A DNA stretch of 20,966 bases, taken from JBLIDK01 sp047632595 (GTDB lineage Bacteria; Bacteroidota; Bacteroidia; Sphingobacteriales; Sphingobacteriaceae). Position numbers and translations under genes: made by a program. Where the stretch lies: the NCBI GenBank assembly GCA_047632595.1, contig JBLIDK010000039.1, forward strand, positions 1-20,966, read 5' to 3'. Shown piece after piece: positions 8,461-16,199 of this stretch. Positions within the stretch are counted from its first letter, which is position 1. Every line of letters starts with the position of its first letter. The notes under the pieces were generated by a model, which ran no database searches, was not told the DNA's origin, and saw nothing but the letters and a program-made list of their open reading frames with translations.

Positions 8461-9538
8461 ACTACTTACTTTCATTTTTATACTTATTCCGCTTCTTTGC
8501 GATGCACAAGTTGCAAGAAAGTATTCAAACGCTTTTTTAGATATTGGAGTGGGTGCAAGAGGATTGGCCTTAAGCGGAGCACAAACCGCATCAGTAAGTG
8601 ATGTAACTGCAGGGTACTGGAATCCGGCTGGACTAACACAAATTGAAGATAAATTTCAAGCAAGTTTAATGCATGCCGAGTATTTTGGCGACATAGCAAA
8701 CTACGACTACGGTGCCTATGCCCAAAAAGTTGGTGAAAAAGGAACTTTAGGATTAACCCTTATTCGTTTTGGTGTGGATGGAATTTTAAATACCACACAA
8801 TTAATTGATAATCAAGGGAATGTTAATTACGACCGAATTGAGACATTTAGCGCAGCAGACTATGCATTTATTGGGTCCTATGCTCAAAAGTTAGGAGTAG
8901 AAGGGCTTTCAGTTGGTGGGAGTGCAAAAATTATATACCGTCAAATTGGTGATTTTGCCAACAGTTATGGCTTTGGTTTAGATGCCGGTGTACAATATCG
9001 AAAAAAGAACTTTTTAATGGGAGCCACCTTACAAGATGTAACAAGCACCTTTAACGCCTGGAATTTTTCAATAGATGAAGAAACCAAAACAAGTTTTGAG
9101 CAGACTGGAAATGACTTGCCAGAGAGCGAATTAGAAATTAAATTACCTCAATTGAGAGTAGGCTTTGGATACTATGCCAAAGTGTATAAAAAGCTAGATT
9201 TATTGGCTGAGACTGATGCTATAGTTTCGACCGACGGACAGCGAAATGTGTTGATAAGCGCTAAGCCATTTAGCATTGACCCAGTACTTGGTCTAGAATT
9301 CTCCTATAGCCAAATTGTATTTTTTAGAGCCAGTTTAGGAAACATTACTCGAAGTGAATCTTTTGAGATTGATAAACTAGGTGAAGATGAAATTCAGATG
9401 CAACCGAATATTGGGGTAGGGATAAAATTAGGCAATTTAACCATTGACTATACCCTAACGGATATTGGCGATCAAAGTGAAACAGTAGTTTCAAATATCT
9501 TCTCTTTAAAATACGCACTACCAAGTTCTTCTTATTAA
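8438..9538 (+). CDS. PorV/PorQ-family outer-membrane beta-barrel protein
   Basis: 366 residues with a clear signal peptide (about 1-24, ending CDAQ) and the family N-terminus AFLDIGVGARGLALSGA, followed by YWNPAGL. These motifs are characteristic of the FadL-like PorV/PorQ proteins of the Bacteroidota. The remainder alternates strands and turns and ends with a strand-like segment, FSLKYALPSSSY. PorV and PorQ proteins work at the outer membrane with the type IX secretion system, PorV as a shuttle for cargo with a C-terminal sorting domain. This copy is probably a PorV paralogue rather than the core porV, because it has no porU or other T9SS gene beside it. The start ATG lies inside the end of the AcpH-like gene. 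Confidence 0.82.
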   Translation: MKLNNSFKLLTFIFILIPLLCDAQVARKYSNAFLDIGVGARGLALSGAQTASVSDVTAGYWNPAGLTQIEDKFQASLMHAEYFGDIANYDYGAYAQKVGEKGTLGLTLIRFGVDGILNTTQLIDNQGNVNYDRIETFSAADYAFIGSYAQKLGVEGLSVGGSAKIIYRQIGDFANSYGFGLDAGVQYRKKNFLMGATLQDVTSTFNAWNFSIDEETKTSFEQTGNDLPESELEIKLPQLRVGFGYYAKVYKKLDLLAETDAIVSTDGQRNVLISAKPFSIDPVLGLEFSYSQIVFFRASLGNITRSESFEIDKLGEDEIQMQPNIGVGIKLGNLTIDYTLTDIGDQSETVVSNIFSLKYALPSSSY

Positions 9539-9540
9539 GG

Positions 9541-9579
9541 TCATTTTGGCAGATTAACTAGCGTTCAGACTGCCAATGA
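9541..9579. repeat. Imperfect inverted repeat after the PorV/PorQ-like gene
   Basis: TCATTTTGGCAG at 9541-9552 pairs with CTGCCAATGA at 9570-9579, with two unpaired T in the left arm and a 17-base loop. It starts 3 bp after the stop codon, so it may end or stabilise the upstream transcript. There is no run of T after it, so a classical terminator is not shown. Confidence 0.35.
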
Positions 9580-9602
9580 ACCTGCAATAATGTTCCGTTT
9601 TC

Positions 9603-9651
9603 TGACAAAAATGACAAAATTATCACTTGGCATAGATTGTGACAAGTGATA
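9603..9651 (+). promoter_or_regulatory. Candidate groESL control region: direct repeats plus 9-bp inverted repeat
   Basis: Two TGACAAAA copies (9603-9610, 9612-9619), spaced 9 bp apart, are followed by a perfect inverted repeat: TATCACTTG (9621-9629) and CAAGTGATA (9643-9651) around 13 bases. A third TGACAA lies at 9640-9645. The repeat ends 41 bp before the groES ATG. The layout recalls the CIRCE operator (9-bp arms, short spacer) of HrcA-controlled groESL operons, but the arms do not match the CIRCE sequence. A TTGGCA inside the repeat resembles a sigma-54 -24 element, but the -12 part is poor. No TAnnTTTG box is present. A heat-shock or stress control role is inferred from position. Confidence 0.45.
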
Positions 9652-9692
9652 GGGAGTTAACACTAATTGTTAACAAAAAAACACGAATAAAA

Positions 9693-9968
9693 ATGGGATT
9701 AAAAATAAAGCCTCTTTCCGATAGAGTAGTTGTAATGCCAGCAGCGGCAGAAGAAAAAACAGCGTCAGGAATTATCATTCCAGATACAGCAAAAGAAAAA
9801 CCTCAAAGAGGTAAAATAGTAGCAGTAGGAACTGGTAAAAAAGACGAGCCTATTACTGTTAAAGTTGGAGATTCTGTTCTTTACGGAAAATATGCAGGCA
9901 CTGAACTAAGCATAGAAGGTACTGATTACCTAATTATGCGCGAAGATGACATCTACGCGGTAATCTAA
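9693..9968 (+). CDS. groES: Co-chaperonin GroES
   Basis: 91-residue, 10-kDa lid of the GroEL folding chamber. It begins MGLKIKPLSDRVVV and has the mobile loop EKTASGIIIPDTAKEKPQ, the roof-type GKIVAVGTGK segment, and the end YLIMREDDIYAVI. The frame is open back to 9639, but that segment contains part of the inverted repeat and encodes nothing GroES-like, so the ATG at 9693 is right. groEL follows after 54 bp in the standard operon order. Confidence 0.97.
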   Translation: MGLKIKPLSDRVVVMPAAAEEKTASGIIIPDTAKEKPQRGKIVAVGTGKKDEPITVKVGDSVLYGKYAGTELSIEGTDYLIMREDDIYAVI

Positions 9969-10022
9969 ATCAGAAATAATCATTAATTAATTTTTAATTA
10001 AACATAAAACAACCATATAAAA

Positions 10023-11663
10023 ATGGCAAAGGATTTAACTTATAACATTGAAGCGCGTAATCAGCTTAAAGCTGGTGTTGATGCACTTGCAAATGCGGTA
10101 AAAGTAACATTAGGACCAAAAGGTCGTAACGTAATTATTGATAGAAAATTTGGTGCTCCACAAGTAACCAAAGATGGTGTAACTGTTGCGAAAGAAGTGG
10201 AATTGAAAGATCCAATTCAGAACATGGGTGCACAAATGGTAAAAGAAGTAGCTTCAAAAACTGCTGATCTTGCTGGTGACGGAACAACAACTGCAACTGT
10301 ATTAGCACAAGCTATTATTACTGCAGGTTTGAAAAACGTTGCAGCTGGTGCAAACCCAATGGACTTGAAGAGAGGAATAGATAAGGCAGTAGCGAAAGTT
10401 ATTGAAAACCTACGTTCTCAAAGTCAAGAAGTTGGTAACGACATCAATAAAATTGAGCAAATCGCTACAATTTCTGCAAACAACGATGTAGAAATTGGAA
10501 AGTTAATTGCTCAAGCAATGGACAAGGTGAAAAAAGAAGGTGTAATCACTGTTGAAGAAGCAAAAGGAACTGAAACTACTGTTGAAGTAGTAGAAGGTAT
10601 GCAATTCGATAGAGGCTACCTTAGCCCTTACTTTGTAACTAATGCAGATAAAATGGAAATAGATTTAGAATCTCCAATGATTTTAATCTACGATAAGAAG
10701 ATTTCAAACATGAAAGAACTTCTTCCAGTTTTAGAGCAAGTAGCACAAAGCGGAAAGCCTTTATTGATTATTGCCGAAGATGTAGATGGTGAAGCATTAG
10801 CAACTTTAGTAGTAAACAAAATTAGAGGATCACTTAAAATTGCTGCAGTGAAAGCTCCAGGATTTGGTGACAGAAGAAAAGCGATGTTAGAAGACTTAGC
10901 TATTCTTACTGGTGGAACTGTTATTTCTGAAGAAAGAGGTTACAAATTAGAAAATGCAACACTTGAGTACTTAGGTACAACAGAAAAAGTTGTTATTGAT
11001 AAGGATAACACTACTATCATTAATGGTGCAGGTAAAAAAGCAGATATTACTGCTCGAGTAAACCAAATTAAAGCACAAATTGAATCTACTACATCTGATT
11101 ACGATAAAGAAAAATTACAAGAGCGTTTAGCAAAATTAGCTGGCGGTGTTGCAGTTCTTTATGTAGGAGCAGCTACTGAAGTAGAGATGAAAGAAAGAAA
11201 AGACAGAGTTGACGATGCATTACATGCAACAAGAGCGGCTGTTGAAGAAGGAACAATTCCTGGTGGTGGAGTTGCATTTATTCGTGCTATCGAAGCTTTA
11301 GTAGGCTTAGAAGGTGAGAATATGGACGAAACTACTGGTATTGCTATCATTAGAAGAGCAATTGAAGAGCCTTTACGTCAAATTGTTGCTAACGCAGGTG
11401 GCGAAGGATCAATCATCGTTCAAAAAGTAAAAGAAGGTAAGAAAGACTTCGGATACAATGCACGTTTAGATAAGTATGAAAACTTATTCCAAGCAGGTGT
11501 AATTGACCCTACTAAAGTAGCGCGTGTAGCTATTGAAAATGCAGCATCTATTGCTAGCATGCTATTAACTACAGAGTGTGTGTTATCTGATTCTCCGGAA
11601 GAGGATAGTGCAGGTGGCGGAATGCCAGCAGGAATGCCAGGTGGCATGGGTGGCATGATGTAA
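10023..11663 (+). CDS. groEL: Chaperonin GroEL
   Basis: 546-residue, 60-kDa chaperonin that forms the double-ring ATP-driven folding chamber. The ATP-site motifs are LGPKGRNV (about 30-37) and GDGTTT (85-90). The signature AAVEEGTIPGGGVAFIRA is near residue 410. The C-terminus ends in a GGM-rich tail (GMPGGMGGMM). Codon use is regular and the length matches the family. It is the second gene of the operon and is followed directly by a strong terminator. Confidence 0.98.
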   Translation: MAKDLTYNIEARNQLKAGVDALANAVKVTLGPKGRNVIIDRKFGAPQVTKDGVTVAKEVELKDPIQNMGAQMVKEVASKTADLAGDGTTTATVLAQAIITAGLKNVAAGANPMDLKRGIDKAVAKVIENLRSQSQEVGNDINKIEQIATISANNDVEIGKLIAQAMDKVKKEGVITVEEAKGTETTVEVVEGMQFDRGYLSPYFVTNADKMEIDLESPMILIYDKKISNMKELLPVLEQVAQSGKPLLIIAEDVDGEALATLVVNKIRGSLKIAAVKAPGFGDRRKAMLEDLAILTGGTVISEERGYKLENATLEYLGTTEKVVIDKDNTTIINGAGKKADITARVNQIKAQIESTTSDYDKEKLQERLAKLAGGVAVLYVGAATEVEMKERKDRVDDALHATRAAVEEGTIPGGGVAFIRAIEALVGLEGENMDETTGIAIIRRAIEEPLRQIVANAGGEGSIIVQKVKEGKKDFGYNARLDKYENLFQAGVIDPTKVARVAIENAASIASMLLTTECVLSDSPEEDSAGGGMPAGMPGGMGGMM

Positions 11664-11684
11664 GAATCATTAAGCAAATTTTAG

Positions 11685-11716
11685 GAAGCGCAATTCGAAA
11701 GGGTTGCGCTTTTTTT
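11685..11716 (+). terminator. Rho-independent terminator of groES-groEL
   Basis: AAGCGCAA (11686-11693) pairs with TTGCGCTT (11704-11711) to give an 8-bp GC-containing stem, extendable by a G-T pair, with a loop of about 10 bases. A run of seven T ends at 11716. It lies 22 bp after the groEL stop and immediately before the stop of the convergent NamZ-like gene. Confidence 0.9.
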
Positions 11717-11718
11717 GA

Positions 11719-12900
11719 TTAATTGGGGTAGACTAGATATTTCACTCTAACCTTCTTAAACTCCTCCAAATCTTCTTGCCAAAGTGCACGAATCTCAACC
11801 TCTGTTAAGCCAGCTTGTATTGCCTTACGCAATTCACCGGTTCCTGCTAAGTTTTCAAAAAAGTTATTGAAAAACCCATCACCTAAATTTAAATCGGTGT
11901 ACATTTCTAATAAAGGACCCAAGTCTAATTGAGTTTTAACTTGTGACTTTTGCCTTAAATCAATTCCATAAACTTGTTGGTTCTTAAACTTCGGAAACGA
12001 ACTCATTCCCTTAATTGCAATAGGGCTGTAGCTAAAGTCTTTTTTGTTGTATTTCGGGTGGCCAACCACCTCAAAAGGCATCATTGTTCCTCTACCAGCG
12101 CTAACAACCGTGCCTTCAAACAAACAAAGTGAGGGATACCAACTAATGCTATTTGCTGTCGGAAGGTTAGGAGAAGGCTTAATTGGTAAGTCAAACCTTG
12201 ATTTTCGAGTGTAATTTTGAACTTTAATTACTTTTAAATCGCACATAACTCCATTTGCCAGCCATTTCTCTCCATTTATCATTTTGGCATACTCACCAAT
12301 AGTCATTCCGTAAACAATTGGAACAGGGTGTAAGCCTACAAAACTCATATGCTCCTTTTCCATCACTGGGCCATCCACATAATGAATATTTGGATTGGGT
12401 CTGTCGAGAACAATAACCGGAATGTTTAACTCCGCACAACTCTCCATTACATAATGCAAAGTGCTTAAATAGGTATAAAACCGAGCTCCCACATCTTGAA
12501 TATCAAAAACCACTATTTCAATACCTTTTAATTGTTCTTTCGAAGGTTTTTTATTAGCTCCATACAGACTGTAAATAGGAATATTAGTTTTTTCATCTAC
12601 TTGGTCCTTAATAGCTTTACCAGCATCTTCAGTTCCTCTAAAGCCATGCTCAGGAGCAAAAATTACCGTTGTTTTAATGCCTAATGATTGTAGCGTATCA
12701 ACCAAATGCACACTTCTTAATTCACTTGTTTGATTTACTACCAAAGCCACGTTTTTTCCTTCAAGTAAAGGAAGGTATTCAGAAATAGAATAAGCACCGG
12801 GTAAAATGTTTTTCTCGGCAGTATTTTGAGCACAACTACTTAATGAAACAATTAAAAATGTAATTGCAAGAAGCCATTTTCTATCTTTGGCATGTCTCAT
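11719..12900 (-). CDS. NamZ/DUF1343-family exo-beta-N-acetylmuramidase, predicted lipoprotein
   Basis: 393 residues from the ATG at 12900. The N-terminus MRHAKDRKW, then a hydrophobic stretch ending LSSC, is a lipoprotein signal peptide with the lipid-bearing Cys at 23. The body has the DUF1343 motifs FAPEHGFRG, FDIQDVGARFYTY, VLDRPNPN and GMTIGEYA. Members such as the B. subtilis and Tannerella NamZ enzymes remove terminal N-acetylmuramic acid from peptidoglycan fragments, so a role in cell-wall recycling at the periplasmic face is likely. The open frame reaches back to 13047 inside the divergent permease gene, but that extension would spoil the signal peptide. Its ATG overlaps the divergent gene's ATG by 2 bp. 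Confidence 0.88.
   Translation of the reverse strand: MRHAKDRKWLLAITFLIVSLSSCAQNTAEKNILPGAYSISEYLPLLEGKNVALVVNQTSELRSVHLVDTLQSLGIKTTVIFAPEHGFRGTEDAGKAIKDQVDEKTNIPIYSLYGANKKPSKEQLKGIEIVVFDIQDVGARFYTYLSTLHYVMESCAELNIPVIVLDRPNPNIHYVDGPVMEKEHMSFVGLHPVPIVYGMTIGEYAKMINGEKWLANGVMCDLKVIKVQNYTRKSRFDLPIKPSPNLPTANSISWYPSLCLFEGTVVSAGRGTMMPFEVVGHPKYNKKDFSYSPIAIKGMSSFPKFKNQQVYGIDLRQKSQVKTQLDLGPLLEMYTDLNLGDGFFNNFFENLAGTGELRKAIQAGLTEVEIRALWQEDLEEFKKVRVKYLVYPN
12882..12889 (+). promoter_or_regulatory. Bacteroidota -7 promoter box for the permease gene
   Basis: TATCTTTG fits TAnnTTTG and lies only 9 bp before the ATG at 12899, inside the first codons of the NamZ-like gene on the other strand. The TTG at 12864-12866 is the nearest -33 candidate, with a somewhat short 15-bp spacer. 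Transcription would begin within a few bases of the start codon, giving a nearly leaderless mRNA. Confidence 0.45.
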
Positions 12901-14119
12901 GAAAAGATTTGAATTATTTTTAGCCAAACGAATAGCCTTTAGTGCAAAACGCACCTTTTCCAAGCTCATTGTAAAAATAGCTATTTTGGGTATTGCGTTG
13001 GGATTAGCGGTTATGATCATTGCTTTTGCTACGGTAACTGGTTTCAAATATCAGATACAAAGTAAGGTAATTGGTTTTACTGGACACATTCAAATTAGCA
13101 AATTTGACTTAAATAGTTCCTACGAAACTACTCCAGTTGACTTTGAGAGTGTGCTTTACAGCGATTTATTACTTAATCCAAAAATCGACTTTGTCAATAC
13201 TTTTGCAACCAAAGCGGGCATAATTAGCACCAATTCAGACCTAGAAGGAGTTGTTTTTAAAGGAATTGGCTCAACTTATAACGCTGATTTTCTAAACGAA
13301 CAACTTGTTGAGGGTCGACTGCCACTAATTGAAGATTCCGTCGCATCTAAAGAAATTGCCATTTCAAATACCCTTTCAAAACGCTTGCAATTAAAAGTTG
13401 GGGACGACTTTATAATGCATTTTATTCAAGATCCGCCAAGGGTAAGGAAATTTGTAGTGTGTGGAGTGTATTCAACTGGAATTGAAGAGTTAGACAAGCT
13501 ATTTGTAGTGGGAGATATTCAGCAAATTCAGAAATTGAATGGCTGGGAGCAGAACCAAATTAAAGGCTACGAGTTATATCTTCACGATTTTGAAGATATG
13601 ATTCCGGTTGCGGATGAATTGTACAAGGAAATTGACAGTGAACTTTATCCTCAGCCAGTCGCAACCTTGTATCCAACTGTGTTTGATTGGCTCGAGTTGT
13701 TAGATACTAATGCTATTGTGATATTAGTTCTAATGTTATTAGTGGCTTCTATAAACATGATATCGGCCTTATTAATAATTATTTTAGAAAGAACTTCCAT
13801 GGTTGGAATTTTAAAAGCCTTAGGGTCGCCAGCTGGAAAAATCAGAAAAATATTCATTTATTATGCTTCGTATTTAACCATAAGAGGAATGATTTGGGGG
13901 AATGTATTGGGTGTAGGATTCTGCTTAATACAATCGCAATTTAATTTGATGACTTTGCCAGTTGAAAGTTACTATGTACAATTTGTTCCAATTAAGCTAA
14001 CCTTATGGCATTGGGCACTACTAAACCTTGGAACACTTGTGACAGTATCGCTTGTGATGATAATCCCTTCAGTAATAATCAATAAGATTACTCCAGTAAA
14101 GGCAATAAATACCGTATAA
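12899..14119 (+). CDS. ABC transporter permease, FtsX/LolC-E-like
   Basis: 406-residue inner-membrane protein. One membrane segment lies near residues 27-45, followed by a large periplasmic MacB-type domain (about 50-265), then three membrane helices near the C-terminus (about 272-300, 318-340, 365-392), the standard LolC/E and FtsX layout. ERTSMVGILKALGSPAGKIRKIF is the usual cytoplasmic loop that contacts the ATPase. Family members move lipoproteins from the inner membrane or act as mechanotransmission permeases. No ATPase gene is adjacent, as is common for lolC/E homologues in this phylum. The ATG at 12899 is preferred over a TTG at 12887, which lies within the promoter box. Confidence 0.85.
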   Translation: MKRFELFLAKRIAFSAKRTFSKLIVKIAILGIALGLAVMIIAFATVTGFKYQIQSKVIGFTGHIQISKFDLNSSYETTPVDFESVLYSDLLLNPKIDFVNTFATKAGIISTNSDLEGVVFKGIGSTYNADFLNEQLVEGRLPLIEDSVASKEIAISNTLSKRLQLKVGDDFIMHFIQDPPRVRKFVVCGVYSTGIEELDKLFVVGDIQQIQKLNGWEQNQIKGYELYLHDFEDMIPVADELYKEIDSELYPQPVATLYPTVFDWLELLDTNAIVILVLMLLVASINMISALLIIILERTSMVGILKALGSPAGKIRKIFIYYASYLTIRGMIWGNVLGVGFCLIQSQFNLMTLPVESYYVQFVPIKLTLWHWALLNLGTLVTVSLVMIIPSVIINKITPVKAINTV

Positions 14120-14157
14120 CACTATCTATTTATATGGAAATTTCGTAACTTAGGTGG

Positions 14158-15564
14158 TTGAAGTTGAGAAATCTACGAAATACATATAAACCTAAATTTA
14201 AGACCTTTTTAACAGTATTGATGCTGTTTTTGATGGGTTCTCTTGTTGCGCAAGATAGCTGTGAAAGTAAATTCATTTTCGCGGAAACAGGCCATGTGGG
14301 CTTAATACGTTTTAACGGATCTAGCTCAACAGGTTCTGATTTGCAATATTTATGGGATTTTGGGGACAATGAATATTCTCAGTCTGAAAACCCCTTACAT
14401 TATTATGCAAGTCCTGGAGATTATGAAGTATGCTTACAAGTATATAATCCAGATCAAACCTGTATAGATTCAATTTGTAGAACAGTAAGTATTTCTCAAC
14501 CTGATAGTTGTTCTGCCTTTTTCTTAGTTATAGGAAGAAGCAATGACGGTACTATTCAATACCTATCTCAATTTTTACTAGATGATACAAACACCAGCTA
14601 TACCTGGGATTACGGTGATGGAGAATTTGGTTTTGAAAAAAGTCCAAATCACCTTTATGCTAAGTCAGGCGATTATGAAGTTTGTGTAACTGTTATCAAT
14701 ACAGCAAGTGATTGTGAAGTGACATTTTGTGATACAGTAAGAGTAGATAAGGATAAGGATGAAGACCCTTGTACAATTGACTTTTCATATACTATTGTGG
14801 ATTCAACGGTTTACTTTTTTGATGAAAGCACATCAAGCTTCGATTCTTATAGGTGGACATTTGGTGATGGACCTAAGTCTACCGCTGAAACAAGAAATTC
14901 AAAGCATACTTATAATAAAAGTGGAGATTATTACGTCACATTTTACGGAATGGACTCCTCATGTACAGCTTCCACAGTAAAGAAAATACATTACTATACT
15001 CCAGAAGATTGCCAAGCTAATTTTACCACGGCATTAAATAAAAATGAGGAAGATAATGTAGTGAGCGAAGTATTATTTAACAATCAAAGTACTGGCAAAA
15101 ATCTTAAATTCTCTTGGGACTTTGGAGATGAAACAGAATCAGCTGAAGAATTTTCACCAAAACATGTTTATGAGGAAGCTGGCGATTATAAAACTTGCTT
15201 ATTAATTAAGGACACGCTTTCAGGTTGCCTAAGTTTTATCTGTCGTGATGTTCAAATTCAAAAGTTAAATCAAGATCCGATAAAAGTATTAATAGAAAAA
15301 GATAAATCTTTTGACAAATTATACCCAACTAATGCCTATCCAAATCCATCAGAAGATGTTGTAAATATAGAAGTAGTGGGATATGAAGGCTTAGTTGACA
15401 ATTTTAGCTTATTCGATTACACAGGCCGTAGAGTAAAGAACTTTGGGAATTTTGGTTCAAATGATATTGAAATTTCCAAAGGAACTCTTTCAACTGGGAT
15501 GTATACTTTTATCTTCGCTACTGAAAATAAAATAATTGCAGCAGGCAAAATTAATTTTCAATAA
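14158..15564 (+). CDS. Secreted four-PKD-domain protein with type IX secretion sorting domain
   Basis: 468 residues with an export signal in the first 32 (TFLTVLMLFLMGSLVAQ). Four PKD domains follow, at about 36-112, 117-196, 205-279 and 284-368. Each has a WDFGD- or WTFGD-type strand and a GDYxVC-type strand, with regularly placed cysteines that may form one or two disulfides per domain. The end (about 388-468) is a type A T9SS sorting domain: AYPNPSEDVVNIEV, then FSLFDYTGRRV and STGMYTFIF. The protein is expected to cross the outer membrane by T9SS and stay on the surface or be released. No catalytic domain is seen, so it may be structural or adhesive. No ATG precedes the signal peptide: the start must be TTG at 14158, or the TTG at 14164, which has AGGTGG six bases upstream. 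Confidence 0.88.
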   Translation: MKLRNLRNTYKPKFKTFLTVLMLFLMGSLVAQDSCESKFIFAETGHVGLIRFNGSSSTGSDLQYLWDFGDNEYSQSENPLHYYASPGDYEVCLQVYNPDQTCIDSICRTVSISQPDSCSAFFLVIGRSNDGTIQYLSQFLLDDTNTSYTWDYGDGEFGFEKSPNHLYAKSGDYEVCVTVINTASDCEVTFCDTVRVDKDKDEDPCTIDFSYTIVDSTVYFFDESTSSFDSYRWTFGDGPKSTAETRNSKHTYNKSGDYYVTFYGMDSSCTASTVKKIHYYTPEDCQANFTTALNKNEEDNVVSEVLFNNQSTGKNLKFSWDFGDETESAEEFSPKHVYEEAGDYKTCLLIKDTLSGCLSFICRDVQIQKLNQDPIKVLIEKDKSFDKLYPTNAYPNPSEDVVNIEVVGYEGLVDNFSLFDYTGRRVKNFGNFGSNDIEISKGTLSTGMYTFIFATENKIIAAGKINFQ

Positions 15565-15644
15565 TAATTAATAAGGAAAGCAACCCTCAACGTATTGTTG
15601 GGTCTATGTGTTGAATTCCTGAATAATAAGCAAGTGAATAACCT

Positions 15645-16199
15645 GTGGGGTTGTCAGAAAAAGAACTTATAAAAGGATGCGTTGAGCAAAATGCTCTTTG
15701 TCAGAAGCAAGTCTATGATTTGTACGCTGGCAAGATGCTTGGGGTATGTCTAAGATATGCTAAAAACCGAGAGGAAGCAGAGGACATTTTTCAAGAAGCG
15801 TTCATTAAGATTTTCCAAAAAATAGATACATTTAGAGGAGAAGCAAAATTATCTACTTGGATGAGGTCGGTGATGGTAAATACCGCACTGAAGCACCTTA
15901 GATCGAATAGAATGAAATACGAGTTTACAACAGAGAATGAAATTGAAATCGCTGTTGACCCAGTAATTCCCGATGAGGCCAAATCATTGATTAGTGAAGA
16001 AGCTTTATTAGAAATTATTGGAACATTGCCCGAGGGTTACCGTGTTGTATTTAACATGTATAATTTAGAGGGATTTACTCATAAAGAGATTGCCGCGCAC
16101 TTAGAGATATCCGAAAATACATCTAAGTCACAGCTTTCAAGAGCACGGAAATTGCTTCAGAAGCTGGTTAATGAAAAACTGAATGAAGAAAAAAAATAG
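15645..16199 (+). CDS. ECF-type RNA polymerase sigma factor
   Basis: 184 residues. Region 2 spans about 20-85 (YAGKMLGVCLRYAKNREEAEDIFQEAF, TFRGEAKLSTWMRSVMVNTALKHLR). Region 4 spans about 125-175 (LPEGYRVVFNMYNLEGFTHKEIAAHLEIS, then SQLSRARKLLQ). No region 1 or 3 is present, so this is an extracytoplasmic-function type. There is no ATG before region 2; the frame starts at GTG 15645, or at TTG 15651 giving MSEKELIKGC. It overlaps the next gene by 17 bp, so the two are coupled, as is usual for an ECF sigma factor and its membrane-bound anti-sigma partner. The T9SS cargo gene lies 80 bp upstream. Confidence 0.92.
   Translation: MGLSEKELIKGCVEQNALCQKQVYDLYAGKMLGVCLRYAKNREEAEDIFQEAFIKIFQKIDTFRGEAKLSTWMRSVMVNTALKHLRSNRMKYEFTTENEIEIAVDPVIPDEAKSLISEEALLEIIGTLPEGYRVVFNMYNLEGFTHKEIAAHLEISENTSKSQLSRARKLLQKLVNEKLNEEKK

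Noticed and set aside
9627..9642. Sigma-54 promoter before groES
   Set aside because: TTGGCA fits the -24 half, but no TTGC-type -12 half lies at the right spacing; kept only as a remark on the control region.
11159..11677. Minus-strand open frames inside groEL
   Set aside because: They are shadows of the highly conserved groEL coding frame, rich in residues complementary to its GGM tail and conserved motifs.
15582..15603. Hairpin between the T9SS cargo gene and the sigma gene as a terminator
   Set aside because: The stem is about 7 bp with a two-base bulge, and no T-run follows it.
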